DNA of 64,000 bases, taken from positions 34,528-98,527 of the forward strand of contig CALMZO010000214.1 in NCBI GenBank assembly GCA_937870825.1, given 5' to 3'. The DNA comes from an uncultured Chloroflexota bacterium. Lineage in GTDB: Bacteria; Chloroflexota; Anaerolineae; UBA4142; SHND01. Positions within the stretch are counted from its first letter, which is position 1. Each line of letters opens with the position of its first letter. Made by a program: the position numbers and the translations under genes. The notes under the pieces are model-generated. The model had not been told where the DNA came from and did not search any database. It saw only the letters and a program-made list of their open reading frames with translations. Shown here in pieces: positions 6,993 through 15,789 of this stretch.

Positions 6993-9068
6993 TTAATATC
7001 CAAGCAGTCGCTCCATGACCGCGCGAATTTTTTCTACGGACGGAAGCACCGCGTTCAATAACTCGACGTTGAATGGAATCGGCGCGTCGGCGGTGGCAAC
7101 GCGTTCAATCGGCGCGTCCAAATCGAGAAAGGCATCGCGCGCAATGGTCGCGATGATTTCACCTGCAAAGCCCGCCGTGTACAAATCTTCATGGACGACC
7201 ATTGCCTTGCCGGTTTTTTTGACGGATGCCAAAACAGCTTCCTTGTCCCACGGCACAATCGTTCGCAAATCCAGAATTTCGACGCGCCCTTCAAATTTTC
7301 GCGCGGCGTCGAGACAACGATAGACGCATTCACCCCATGTGACCACCGTGAGCTCGTCACCGGCAGTGACCTGCGCGGCAGTACCGAACGGCAAACAAAA
7401 TTCGTCGCCGGGGTACGGACGCCGCGCAGGGTTTGTATCCAAGAGCGCGCGATGTTCGAGAAAAATCGTCGGGTCATCGCCGCGCAATGCAGTCCGCAAG
7501 AGTCCGACGGCATCCGCGGTGTTGCTCGGAAACGCGACGCGCCAGCCGGGCATGTGCGCGTACATCACTTCAGCAGTCGGGCTGTGCCACGGGTCGCCGA
7601 GCGCGCCGAATTGTTTGAACGTGAAACCGAGCGGCATGCGCACCACGAGCGGATTCGCAAATTTGTTGGCGCTGCGCCAGCGTGTCGTGCCAATGTCGTC
7701 CAACTGATTTTGCGCGGGGTCGGCGTACTTGCGAAATTGAATTTCGGGAACAGGCAACAGTCCCGCCCACGCGAGTCCGAGCGCGCGTCCCATAATGCCT
7801 TCTTCGTTCAGCGATGTATCAAACACCCGCGCTTCGCCGAATTCTTTTTGCAAACCCACCGTCGCGCGATGCACGCCGCCGCGCGGTCCGACATCTTCGC
7901 CAAAGAGTAACATGCGGGGATTCGCGCGCAATTCGTGTTCGAGTGTTTTGCGAATGGCGTCGAGCATGTTCATTCTTGTACCGTCGCGTTGTGCCGCGCC
8001 ATGCGTAATCGCTAAATGCGCGTGTTCAGTACGCAGACCGCCTTGTGCGTTCACTGTTCCGTCAAAATAAACAAAGCGCGTCGCTTGTGACGCGTCGGGG
8101 TCGGGCATCGCTTCGGCTTCGCTCAACGCGTCGCGCAATTCCGCGCGCACACTGCTCACAAGCGAATCCCATTCCTCTGCGCGCATTCCATTTTGCAAGA
8201 CAAATTCGCGGAGGCGCAGTACGGGGTCGGATTCAAATTCGCGCGCGATTTGTCCTTCGCTCTTGTAGGCGCGTTGGTCTTCGCCGTACGTGTGTCCTTG
8301 CAAACGCGGGACGCGCAACCGCGCGAGCGCGGTGCCGTGTGCGCGTACATGACGCACTGCGTCATCAATCGTTTGTGCCGCCTCGCGGGGATTCGTGCCG
8401 TCGCATTCAAAAATTTTCAAGTTGCCGTAGGCGGCGAGGTTCGCGGCGATGTTGCCGTTCGGATTCTGCAGCTGCGCGGGAACGGAAATGCCGTACCCGT
8501 TGTCCTCAATCCAAAAGAGCAGGGGTAGATTTTGCGTCGTCGCGATATTGAGCGCCGCCCAAAATCCATTTGCCGCGACACTCGCGTCGCCGCCCATCGC
8601 GACGGCAATCGCACCTTCCCACTCGCGCTCCTGCAACACGCGCGCGCGATAACGAATCGCGTGCGCCCAGCCCGCCGACGGTGAAAATTGGGAACCGACA
8701 TCGCCCGCACTGGGCAGCGCGGTGGCGCGTCCGCGCGACGGCATGTTGAACACGACGCCGACATCACGCCCTTCGCTCGGCGAACCTGCGCGCGCCATTC
8801 CCGCCGCTAGCGCTTCACGCGCGGTCAGACCAATCGTCAACATGAACGGACGCGAACGATAGTACACACCCGCCGCGTCGTGCGGATGGTCGAGCGCGCA
8901 CGCGAGCAGCACTTGGACAAGTTCGTGACCGCCCGCGCTGAATTGATATTTCACCATTTTGCGCGGGTCATTCATCTTGCCCGCGACAAGTTCGCGTTCT
9001 TCGAGTTGGTCCAGTTCTCGCGCAAGGAGAACATGCCGCGCCACACTGCGCCAGTCGAGATTGTGCAT
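6993..9068 (-). CDS. Fused E1 alpha-beta subunit of a branched-chain alpha-ketoacid (or pyruvate) dehydrogenase
   Basis: The 691-residue product joins E1-alpha (about 1-330) and E1-beta (about 350-690). The alpha half has the thiamine diphosphate motif running from GGDAS to the EDN about 28 residues later. The beta half has LLFGEDVG and the EEGIMG segment typical of the transketolase fold. The enzyme decarboxylates a 2-oxo acid and acylates lipoyl-E2. No E2 or E3 gene is adjacent. Substrate preference is uncertain; closest in style are 2-oxoisovalerate dehydrogenases with fused subunits. The ATG at 9068 is preferred because the upstream in-frame codons look non-coding. Confidence 0.9.
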   Translation of the reverse strand: MHNLDWRSVARHVLLARELDQLEERELVAGKMNDPRKMVKYQFSAGGHELVQVLLACALDHPHDAAGVYYRSRPFMLTIGLTAREALAAGMARAGSPSEGRDVGVVFNMPSRGRATALPSAGDVGSQFSPSAGWAHAIRYRARVLQEREWEGAIAVAMGGDASVAANGFWAALNIATTQNLPLLFWIEDNGYGISVPAQLQNPNGNIAANLAAYGNLKIFECDGTNPREAAQTIDDAVRHVRAHGTALARLRVPRLQGHTYGEDQRAYKSEGQIAREFESDPVLRLREFVLQNGMRAEEWDSLVSSVRAELRDALSEAEAMPDPDASQATRFVYFDGTVNAQGGLRTEHAHLAITHGAAQRDGTRMNMLDAIRKTLEHELRANPRMLLFGEDVGPRGGVHRATVGLQKEFGEARVFDTSLNEEGIMGRALGLAWAGLLPVPEIQFRKYADPAQNQLDDIGTTRWRSANKFANPLVVRMPLGFTFKQFGALGDPWHSPTAEVMYAHMPGWRVAFPSNTADAVGLLRTALRGDDPTIFLEHRALLDTNPARRPYPGDEFCLPFGTAAQVTAGDELTVVTWGECVYRCLDAARKFEGRVEILDLRTIVPWDKEAVLASVKKTGKAMVVHEDLYTAGFAGEIIATIARDAFLDLDAPIERVATADAPIPFNVELLNAVLPSVEKIRAVMERLLGY
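8349..8365. promoter_or_regulatory. Palindrome ATGACGCACTGCGTCAT inside the E1 gene
   Basis: This 17-base sequence has 8-base arms and is the reverse complement of the core of the operator-like palindrome at 18221-18239. It lies in the coding region, where it encodes DDAVRH, so it may be chance or an intragenic binding site. Confidence 0.3.
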
Positions 9069-9395
9069 GGCTTTATTCTGTTGAAATTCGAGGCGTTGGC
9101 AAGTAGGGGCGAAGCCCTCACCCACGCGTTTTTCAAATCTCAACGATTGTTAATATGGATGCTTTGCTCCTACCGTCGCGTCTTAAACTCCCCATAAGCT
9201 AACGCATAACCTGCGATAAAGCCCGCGCGGAATTTTTACGCTATGCTGCACACGTAGAACTCGACGGCATTGCGCTGAACTCTCGCTCGCGCAATCTGTC
9301 GAGTTCACAGTCATTTTTCTGCATCGGTGATTGAAAATTCTGCGCGGGTTGTTTTTTCGGGCAGGTAAAGAATCCCGTCGGGCCGGGCGCGATTC
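9069..9395. other. Gene-less spacer with a possible decayed coding fragment
   Basis: This 327-base region lies between the divergent E1 gene and the BatD-like fragment. It holds a small GGGC/GCCC hairpin at 9107-9117. On the plus strand about 9198-9330 is an open stretch that reads like protein (RYAAHVELDGIALN) but lacks a start and is closed by stops on both sides. I see no clear promoter. Confidence 0.3.
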
Positions 9396-9524
9396 TTGGC
9401 TTGTCCGAAAAAGCAACTTTTTTTGTTAGACCATGCAAACCAAACGCTGCCGGCGCGCGTGGACGAGAATTTTGCCGCACCAAATTCGACTGCGCGCTCA
9501 AATTTTGCCTGCGCGCTGTCGAGG

Positions 9525-9929
9525 ATGGATAGCCCCCGCGCGTTCTCGGATGGACGTGCATCGCGAGAACGCGCGTTGGATGAATTGAAAATGATGGGAG
9601 CGGCACGGTTGGATGAAACCGACGTGAAATTGTACTGCGTGCGCGTTTCGGAGACGCTGCGCGAATATCTCACGCACGGTTGTGATATTCCTGCGCGTGA
9701 TTTGGCGACGAGCGAACTCGCGCAGGTGTTGAAACAAAAACAAGTTCCGCAAAACATTGCGCGGCACATCCTCAACGTTTTGCGCGTGTGCGACAAAGTG
9801 AAACTTGCGAATGATGTTTCGGACCCATTCGCCATCAAAGCTCTCGCCAGTATCGCACAACAAATTGTTCTCCTCTACCCCTCTGTTTTCGAACGCACGA
9901 AAAAGACATTTCTCATCTCCGGTCTCTAA
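9525..9929 (+). pseudogene. BatD/DUF4381-like C-terminal fragment
   Basis: About 135 residues resemble the cytoplasmic tail found after the membrane helix in BatD/DUF4381-type proteins of MoxR-linked operons: ERALDELKMMG, then YCVRVSETLREYL and a VCDKVKLAND region. The N-terminal beta domains and membrane helix are absent, and the frame upstream to 9396 looks like noise. No moxR or von Willebrand gene is near. I read it as a 5'-truncated remnant; a genuine small soluble protein starting at the ATG at 9525 is the alternative. Confidence 0.5.
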
Positions 9930-9958
9930 TTTCCAATCTCTACTATAATACACGCGTC

Positions 9959-10198
9959 ATGCCCAAACACATCCTCCGCATTGACGACGACGCGTTGTTG
10001 GTGCAATCGCTGGCGTACACGCCAAGACAAAGGTCTATGTGCACGTTCGTTGGCTGCGCGAAAAAATTCAAGGTAACCCGTCGAAAAGGCACGGGCTTGT
10101 CCATTGCGTGCGATATTGTGAACCCGCACGGCGGACGAATTGAGGCTGAGAGTGAAGTGGGAAAGGGGAGTCAATTCACTGTTGTTCTGCCATCATAA
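9959..10198 (+). pseudogene. Collapsed two-component system remnant (receiver / winged helix / kinase fragments)
   Basis: The 79-codon frame begins like a response-regulator receiver (ILRIDDDALLVQSL) and ends like a histidine-kinase G2 box and tail (GTGLSIACDIV, then HGGRIEAESEVGKGSQF). Between them, in a different frame at 10027-10086, the bases read VYVHVRWLREKIQGNPSK, the end of an OmpR/PhoB winged helix. Three pieces of a regulator-kinase pair therefore survive in their original order after internal deletions. The product is unlikely to be functional. Confidence 0.75.
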
Positions 10199-10228
10199 AA
10201 ACGCGAGTCCCAAAGGACTCGCGTTTTT
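10197..10228 (+). terminator. Perfect intrinsic terminator
   Basis: AAAAACGCGAGTCC pairs fully with GGACTCGCGTTTTT over a CAAA loop, ending in a T-run. It directly follows the kinase-like tail, so it is probably the original terminator of the decayed operon. Confidence 0.85.
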
Positions 10229-10306
10229 GTTTATGCTCGGTGATTGTCAATTAACGCAAACGTCTTGCCATGAATCAACCCGTCCTTTTTTTGCGAATGA
10301 CAAGAA

Positions 10307-10513
10307 TTATTGCCAGTTCTTCGGGTCTATGTTAAGGTCAGTTCTCAGAGCTCCCCTTTCACCTTCTCCTTGAAGGATTTCAAGAACGCTCCCAGTCTTT
10401 GTTATGCTTTTATATTCGTTCCCATAGGTGAGTGTGACCAAGAGTTTGTGCGCTTCGTCAAACCGGCTCTTGGCAAGCGTATGCGCTTCGGCTGCTGTTT
10501 CCAAAGCAATCAA
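10307..10513 (-). CDS. Short helical ORF of unknown function
   Basis: The frame reads LIALETAAEAHTLAKSRFDE and continues for about 68 residues; it looks coding and mostly helical. In-frame codons upstream (to about 10560) also look like protein but offer no ATG or GTG, so the start would be TTG or has been lost. It follows the coiled-coil gene on the same strand. It may be the last part of a broken gene. I do not recognise a family. Confidence 0.35.
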   Translation of the reverse strand: MIALETAAEAHTLAKSRFDEAHKLLVTLTYGNEYKSITKTGSVLEILQGEGERGALRTDLNIDPKNWQ

Positions 10514-10562
10514 AAGATTTGGCTTGTCGTTGGGGCGGGCAGTATTATATCTCTGCCGCGCG

Positions 10563-11240
10563 TTACTTAGCGGTTAGGGCAGTGTCCATGTTCTTTTGTA
10601 AGGTATCGCAAATCTTTTGAAGCTCGGCGAAAGCGGAGATGCTGATGAGTCCCCCTTGCGCCAGTATCCTGTCAGCTTTTGCCGCGGATACCGAGGAGTT
10701 TTCGGCTATGGTGAGAGCGACGTTGTAAGACTGGTCAACACTGGCGTACCTCAGGAGGGCGATGTTCATACTCTCCAGAGCCGGTTGGAGTTCTTTCTTT
10801 GTGGCTTGGTAAAGGTCATAGCTCCACGGTATCGTTACGTCTTCGAGCTGCTTCACCTTTGCGTTTTGCTTGATTTCATCACGGCGAGTCGTCACCTCTT
10901 TGACGGCTGCCTCGGCGAGTTTTTGCTTCTCCGTGGCGCTAGTCAGAACCGTCGTCCAATTGGCGACGGCTGCCTGATTACAATTCACTGCTTGCAGCGC
11001 GTCAGCGGGATACGCTTTTCCCTGAGCGCTATTGTAATTGGTGAGGGCGGCGGCATTTTTTGTCTTGGCGTTTGCCAAATTCGTGGTAGCGCTCTGGACA
11101 TCCGCATCTGCGTCTTTTTTAGCCGCATTGGCTCTGTTCAAATAATCCTCTGCATCATCGAGAGGGCTCACACCAAAGGGTGGGCAAACGCCGCTGAAAA
11201 TAACAGAACCATCTGCGCAAACTATTCCTGGGCCTGCCAT
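10563..11240 (-). CDS. Coiled-coil protein of unknown function
   Basis: The 225-residue product is Ala/Lys/Gln-rich and mostly helical. Long heptad-like stretches run from about residue 30 to 130 (NRANAAKKDADADVQSATTN onward), and a short Gly/Pro/Cys-rich head has two Cys. There is no signal peptide or membrane helix. The purine-rich GAAAGGAG lies just upstream of the ATG on the coding strand. The bases lack the CGCG-rich style of neighbouring genes and use more balanced codons, which suggests transfer. I do not recognise the family. Confidence 0.6.
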   Translation of the reverse strand: MAGPGIVCADGSVIFSGVCPPFGVSPLDDAEDYLNRANAAKKDADADVQSATTNLANAKTKNAAALTNYNSAQGKAYPADALQAVNCNQAAVANWTTVLTSATEKQKLAEAAVKEVTTRRDEIKQNAKVKQLEDVTIPWSYDLYQATKKELQPALESMNIALLRYASVDQSYNVALTIAENSSVSAAKADRILAQGGLISISAFAELQKICDTLQKNMDTALTAK

Positions 11241-11339
11241 GTTGACTCCTTTCGGGAACTAGATTGGAACGGATAGAAATTGTCCGTATTCTATCATCCT
11301 TTAACCCGATTTTGACGTAATCTTTCGATTTCTCGGATT

Positions 11340-12518
11340 TTATTCTACGTTCTCAAAAATCCCCGCCGCGCCCATGCCCCCACCAATGCACATCGTCACC
11401 ATGCCGTATTGCAAATTGCGGCGTTTCATTTCGTGAATGAGCTGCACGGTGAGTTTCGCGCCCGTTGCGCCGAGCGGGTGCCCGAGCGCAATCGCGCCGC
11501 CGTTCACGTTCACTTTTTCTTCGTCCATTTCGAGTTGGCGAATGACCGCGACGGCTTGTGCGGCAAATGCTTCGTTGAGTTCAATCACGTCAATGTCTTT
11601 GAGTTCCAGCCCCGCGAGTTTCAACGCTTTCGGAATCGCCTGCACGGGACCGATGCCCATGATTTCCGGCGCGACGCCGCCGACCGCGAACGACAACATT
11701 TTTACGAGGGGTTTCATGCCCAACGCGCGCGCTTTTTCGTCCGACATGACAACCACTGCACCCGCGCCGTCGCTCGTCTGTGACGAATTGCCTGCGGTGA
11801 CGCTGCCGCCGTTGCGAAACACAGGTTTGAGATTCGCCAATGCTTCGAGCGTGGTGTCGCGGCGCGGACCTTCGTCAATGTTGAAAACGTATTTTTGTTC
11901 GCGTGTTCCGCCGCTTTCCATCTCAAATAAATTTACATCGAGTGGAACAATTTCATTTTGAAATTTTCCGGTTTCAATCGCGGCAAGCGCGTTGCGATGC
12001 GAACGATACGCGAATTCGTCTTGCGCCTGGCGCGACACGTCGTACTGCTCCGCGACGTTTTCCGCCGTGAGTCCCATGCCGAGATAAACGGACGGATATT
12101 CCATCGCGAGATACGGATTCGGCGCGAAATGAAAACCAATCATCGGCACCATGCTCATACTCTCCGCGCCGCCCGCGACGATGCAGTCGCCCCAGCCCGC
12201 GCGAATTTGCTGCGCGGCGAGCGCGATGGTTTGGACACCCGACGCGCAAAAACGATTCACCGTCATGCCGGTCACCGCGTTGGGCAAGCCCGCGCGCAGC
12301 GCGGCGATGCGTCCCATGTTGAGCCCTTGTTCGCCTTCGGGCATCGCGCAGCCGATGATGACATCATCCACATCTTCGGGTTTCAAGCCGCCCGCGCGTT
12401 GAAACGCCTCGCGCACGACGGTTGCTGCCATGTCGTCGGGACGCGTCGTGCGTAATTTGCCGCGCGGCGCTTTGCCGACGGCGGTGCGTACTCCGGAAAC
12501 GATTACTGCTTCACGCAT
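11340..12518 (-). CDS. Thiolase (acetyl-CoA C-acyltransferase)
   Basis: The 392-residue product has the normal length and all catalytic residues: nucleophile C91 (NRFCASG), H347 ([10 protein letters not shown]) and C377 (CIGGGMG). It cleaves 3-ketoacyl-CoA in beta-oxidation, or condenses acetyl-CoA in reverse. The fused hydroxyacyl-CoA dehydrogenase / hydratase lies 3 kb upstream on the same strand and would supply its substrate. I favour the degradative role because of this context. AAGGAG lies upstream of the ATG on the coding strand. Confidence 0.93.
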   Translation of the reverse strand: MREAVIVSGVRTAVGKAPRGKLRTTRPDDMAATVVREAFQRAGGLKPEDVDDVIIGCAMPEGEQGLNMGRIAALRAGLPNAVTGMTVNRFCASGVQTIALAAQQIRAGWGDCIVAGGAESMSMVPMIGFHFAPNPYLAMEYPSVYLGMGLTAENVAEQYDVSRQAQDEFAYRSHRNALAAIETGKFQNEIVPLDVNLFEMESGGTREQKYVFNIDEGPRRDTTLEALANLKPVFRNGGSVTAGNSSQTSDGAGAVVVMSDEKARALGMKPLVKMLSFAVGGVAPEIMGIGPVQAIPKALKLAGLELKDIDVIELNEAFAAQAVAVIRQLEMDEEKVNVNGGAIALGHPLGATGAKLTVQLIHEMKRRNLQYGMVTMCIGGGMGAAGIFENVE

Positions 12519-12533
12519 AGAAACTCCTTGTTA

Positions 12534-12594
12534 GAGTGACGGTGACGAGTGACGGTAAATTGTTTTGCGTTAAACGTCAAGCGTCAAACGTAAA
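12534..12594. repeat. Heptamer-period array upstream of the thiolase gene
   Basis: Variants of AGTGACG occupy 12534-12554. Variants of ACGTCAA (ACGTCAA, GCGTCAA, ACGTAAA) occupy 12574-12594. Both halves keep a 7-base step but use different words. The array lies between two minus-strand genes. Confidence 0.6.
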
Positions 12595-12633
12595 TCTTTG
12601 CCGACCATCCGGTGCGCGGAAAATTCATACCAA

Positions 12634-13551
12634 CTACGCCGCATGCCAGTCCCGATATTGTTCGGGATGTTGACGGATGCGTTGTTCCAACAACCTTGCG
12701 AACTGTTTCATGCCAATCTCTGCGGCACGCGCATTGTTTGGAAATTCCAACGGCGGTTCGATTTCGAGATGCAATTCATCGCGTTCGTCCAGCCAACAAA
12801 AAATCGGCAAAAGGGGCGCGCCCGTCAGCTGCGCCAAATGAATCGCGCCCGTCGCAAAACGGCGCGGCTTGCCAAGAAATTCCAGTTCAACGTGTTTGTG
12901 ACCGATTTGTCCTTCGCCCGAAAGGTACACCGGTTCATTCTGCTGCAACAAATTCATCAAATGGCGCGTGACCGCGAACGATTCGCCCTGCGCGAGATAC
13001 AAAATAGACGCCACATATTTTTGCTCGCGCGTTTCAAAAAAAGGACGAATCACGCGCGCGCGAATTTCGGTTTCGCCTTGTGCGAAAAAGCCGCCGAGAT
13101 GTTCTGGCGAATGCGTTTGATGAACGTTAAAGCCGCGCGTAAACAAAATTCGTTTGACCGCGTTGCGCTGTCCGAAAAAACTGTTTTCAAAAAGAATCGC
13201 GCCGTGTCCGCGCGCCAACGCGTCCGTGATGTGTTCCAGCCCGCGTATGCGCGCGCGCTCCAATTCGCTTTTGCGTTCGACATTCAACAACATGACCGCG
13301 TCGCGCCAAAACGATTCAAACGTTCCGTACACGCGGCGATTGATTTCGCGCGCGGTGGAGTGTGCGCCGAGAAATTCCCGCAAGCGTTCTCGAATAGCGC
13401 GGCGTTTTGCGCGTAAAGAATGATACGCCACGCGCGCAATACATTTGGCAAACGCGTCGCCTACGCGCGCAGAACGTGTCGTTTCAAGCGATTGAAAAAG
13501 CGCAAGCACCGACAGCAAGTACAAATCGGTAGCGTCAAAACGCTGTGTCAA
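12634..13551 (-). CDS. LpxL-like lysophospholipid acyltransferase superfamily protein, catalytic motif altered
   Basis: The 305-residue protein follows the lauroyl/myristoyl acyltransferase (LpxL/HtrB) pattern in length and in the LSGEGQIG and TGAIHLAQLTGAPLLPIFC regions. Where the family has His-x4-Asp/Glu (H-F-G-N-W-E), it reads LFENSFFGQRN, so the catalytic histidine appears to be missing. It overlaps the ligase gene by four bases and is the last gene of an ACP-ligase-acyltransferase cassette, which suggests transfer of an ACP-bound acyl chain to a lipid. Activity is uncertain given the motif. Confidence 0.7.
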   Translation of the reverse strand: MTQRFDATDLYLLSVLALFQSLETTRSARVGDAFAKCIARVAYHSLRAKRRAIRERLREFLGAHSTAREINRRVYGTFESFWRDAVMLLNVERKSELERARIRGLEHITDALARGHGAILFENSFFGQRNAVKRILFTRGFNVHQTHSPEHLGGFFAQGETEIRARVIRPFFETREQKYVASILYLAQGESFAVTRHLMNLLQQNEPVYLSGEGQIGHKHVELEFLGKPRRFATGAIHLAQLTGAPLLPIFCWLDERDELHLEIEPPLEFPNNARAAEIGMKQFARLLEQRIRQHPEQYRDWHAA

Positions 13552-15014
13552 TTCGTCAACATGCCGCGCCGCAGCTTGCCCGTCGGCGATTTCGGCATTT
13601 CCTCGCGAAATTCAAAGATACTGGGAATTTTGAAATCGGCGATTTTGCCGCGACAAAATTCTGCGAGTTCCACTTCAGTACACGCGAGACGGCGCACCAC
13701 CACCGCCTTTACTTGGTCGTCACCATACACGGTAGGAACGCCGATGACGGCAACTTCCGCGATGCCCGGATGCGTCTCCAGCACCTCTTCCACTTCGCGC
13801 GGGTCAATTTTGAAGCCGCCTTTGTTAATCAAAAATTTGAGACGCCCCTGCAAATACAAATGCCCCCGCGCGTCGAGTCTACCCAAATCGCCGGTGTAAA
13901 AAAAGCCGTCGCGAAACACTTGCGCGTCGAGCTCGGGCAAATCATCGTACCCGCGAATCGCGCACGGACTCGACACGAGCACCTCTCCAACGTTTCCGGT
14001 TTCGACGCGCTTGTTTTCCTCGTCCACAATCGCGAACGCAATCCCATCGAGCGGCGCGCCGACGGAATCGAGCGTGTTTTCGATGTCCGCACTCAAGTTC
14101 ACGCTCAGCGTTCCCGTTTCCGTCGAGCCGTAGAGTTGCCGCACATACATTCCAAATTTTGAATGAAACTCGCGATTGTATTTTGTCGGAAACGGCGCGC
14201 TCGCGGAAATGCAGAGACGCAGTGACGAAAAATTTGGCGCGCGTTCAAAACGCGTTTGCGCGAGCGTGATAAACATGAACGGCACGGCGATAAAAACGGT
14301 GAGCCGTTCGCGTTCCGTTAGTTCCGCGACGCGGTGCCGCTCGAACGGCGCGGGATACAACGTCGCGCCCGCGCGAAAACTGGCCAGCATCGTTCGCATC
14401 AAGCCGTTGACGTGTGAGAACGGCGCGACGCCGAGAAAGCGGTCACTCGCATTCAACGCGAGCGTGTTTTTCAACGCGTCGAGTTCCCACAAAATTTGCG
14501 TGTGGTTGCGCGAAATGCGTTTCGGTTTGCCCGTCGTCCCCGATGAAAATTGAAACATCACCGGCGCGTTCGGGTCAACCCGCGGCGGCTGCCAACTTGC
14601 ATCGAACGTGAACCTGTCCCATTCCTCGCACCGTAACAATTCACATTGCGCTTGCGCTCGCGGCAGGACGCTTTCACACAACGCGCGAAAAGTTTCATCG
14701 GTGAGAATCAATTTCAATTCGCACGCGTCAATGAAATACAAAATTTCATTCTGTTGGTAATGGTCATTCAACGGGACCGCAATCGCGCCCGCGTTCAATA
14801 TCGCCCAATACGCGATGACAAATTCGGAACTGTTGCGCAACAAAAGACCAACACGGTCGTTGACGCGGATGCCGCGTTTTTGCAACTCGGCGGCGAGCGC
14901 ATAGACCCGCGTCCGTAAAGCGTCGAACGTCAAACGTTGCTCGCCGTACACAAGCGCGTTGTGCGACGCGAACGTTTGGGTGATGTGGGCAAAAAGTTCG
15001 GGGAGCGTTCTCAT
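13548..15014 (-). CDS. AMP-forming acyl-CoA/acyl-ACP ligase
   Basis: The 488-residue ANL-superfamily enzyme has the P-loop FSSGTTGKPK, the YGSTE adenylate motif, the YTGDLG hinge-region motif and a C-terminal catalytic Lys in PKSPTGKLRR. It activates a carboxylic acid as acyl-AMP and transfers it to a thiol. The adjacent ACP gene overlaps its start by four bases, so the acceptor is probably that ACP, not CoA. The acid is unknown; a fatty acid is likely. Confidence 0.85.
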   Translation of the reverse strand: MRTLPELFAHITQTFASHNALVYGEQRLTFDALRTRVYALAAELQKRGIRVNDRVGLLLRNSSEFVIAYWAILNAGAIAVPLNDHYQQNEILYFIDACELKLILTDETFRALCESVLPRAQAQCELLRCEEWDRFTFDASWQPPRVDPNAPVMFQFSSGTTGKPKRISRNHTQILWELDALKNTLALNASDRFLGVAPFSHVNGLMRTMLASFRAGATLYPAPFERHRVAELTERERLTVFIAVPFMFITLAQTRFERAPNFSSLRLCISASAPFPTKYNREFHSKFGMYVRQLYGSTETGTLSVNLSADIENTLDSVGAPLDGIAFAIVDEENKRVETGNVGEVLVSSPCAIRGYDDLPELDAQVFRDGFFYTGDLGRLDARGHLYLQGRLKFLINKGGFKIDPREVEEVLETHPGIAEVAVIGVPTVYGDDQVKAVVVRRLACTEVELAEFCRGKIADFKIPSIFEFREEMPKSPTGKLRRGMLTN

Positions 15015-15292
15015 TTCACCAGTTCTGTACGCGTCGAAACTTTCCGCGCCACGTACTGTGCCAACGCGCCGAGCGACGAAAACAATTCCACATTCAAATC
15101 GGCGTCGGGGATGGAAATGTCGAACGCGTTTTCCAAGCCGAGCGCGAGGCGCAATGCTTCCACCGAATCGAGTCCGATGCCGCGTCCGAGTAACGGCGTT
15201 TGCGCGTCCGCGTTTTCGATGATTGCCGAATCTGCTTGCAACGTGTCAATGAGAAGACGCTTGATGGCAACAAGAATTTGAGTGGGGGTCAT
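15011..15292 (-). CDS. Acyl carrier protein
   Basis: The 93-residue product has the phosphopantetheine site G-L-D42-S43-V and the helical, acidic character of ACPs. It is a dedicated carrier: the ligase and acyltransferase genes follow with four-base overlaps. The ATG at 15292 is embedded in a heptamer repeat; a start seven codons upstream would be repeat-encoded and is rejected. Confidence 0.88.
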   Translation of the reverse strand: MTPTQILVAIKRLLIDTLQADSAIIENADAQTPLLGRGIGLDSVEALRLALGLENAFDISIPDADLNVELFSSLGALAQYVARKVSTRTELVK

Positions 15293-15315
15293 AATTCGTA
15301 ATTCAAAATTCAAAA
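15288..15315. repeat. Heptamer array containing the ACP start codon
   Basis: On the coding (minus) strand there are two TTTTGAA, one TTACGAA and one TTATGAC. The last word carries the ATG of the ACP gene. The array ends exactly where the stop codon of the upstream S23-type gene begins. Confidence 0.75.
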
Positions 15316-15744
15316 TTATTTCTTTTTCTTGATTTGACGTTGTTGTGGAATGGTAGTCACAAGCAGCGCGATGATTTCGGATGCGAGTGACATGCGATGT
15401 TCCACTACTGCCAATGGGATTTTGTGTCGCCCGCGCCAGTACCAGCCGCGTGTTTCGCGTGCCGAACCGAGCGCAATAGATAAAAAGCGTGCATAATCCG
15501 CTCCGAATCCTTTGCCATAACCTTCTTCCATATTCGCGCTGATTGAACTTGATGCGTCAATCAGTTGCGCGGCGAGCTTGCGTCCGCGCGTGTCCTCCAT
15601 TAGATATTCGCAATCATACCAAGACAAGTCATAGAGGAACAATGCCTTTTGATAGGCGATATTGTGCCAAAGTGGGTCTCGCTGCAACATTGGTGAAACC
15701 GTATCTACCCATTCCTCAAATGATTTGGGTTTGATGGACGGCAT
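15316..15744 (-). CDS. Four-helix-bundle protein of the 23S rRNA intervening-sequence (S23) family
   Basis: The 142-residue protein shows the S23/TIGR02436 pattern: an N-terminal W-x6-L region, AAQLIDASSSISANMEEGYG and a following FLSIALGSARET helix. Members form small pentameric helical bundles; their cellular role is not established. It ends in a KKKK tail. No rRNA gene is nearby, so the name does not imply rRNA linkage here. Repeat arrays flank both ends. Confidence 0.8.
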   Translation of the reverse strand: MPSIKPKSFEEWVDTVSPMLQRDPLWHNIAYQKALFLYDLSWYDCEYLMEDTRGRKLAAQLIDASSSISANMEEGYGKGFGADYARFLSIALGSARETRGWYWRGRHKIPLAVVEHRMSLASEIIALLVTTIPQQRQIKKKK

Positions 15745-15754
15745 GGCGCGCTCC

Positions 15755-15789
15755 GAATTTTGAATTTTGAACTTGGAATTTCTAATTCT
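15755..15789. repeat. Heptamer array overlapping the 3' end of the dehydrogenase/hydratase gene
   Basis: Words GAATTTT (twice), GAACTTG, GAATTTC and TAATTCT step by seven bases. The array covers the stop codon and the last two sense codons of the minus-strand gene ending at 15782, so it has been absorbed into coding sequence. Confidence 0.7.

Noticed and set aside
15316..15744. A 23S rRNA intervening sequence
   Set aside because: The encoded four-helix protein belongs to that family, but no rRNA sequence flanks it; it is a stand-alone gene.
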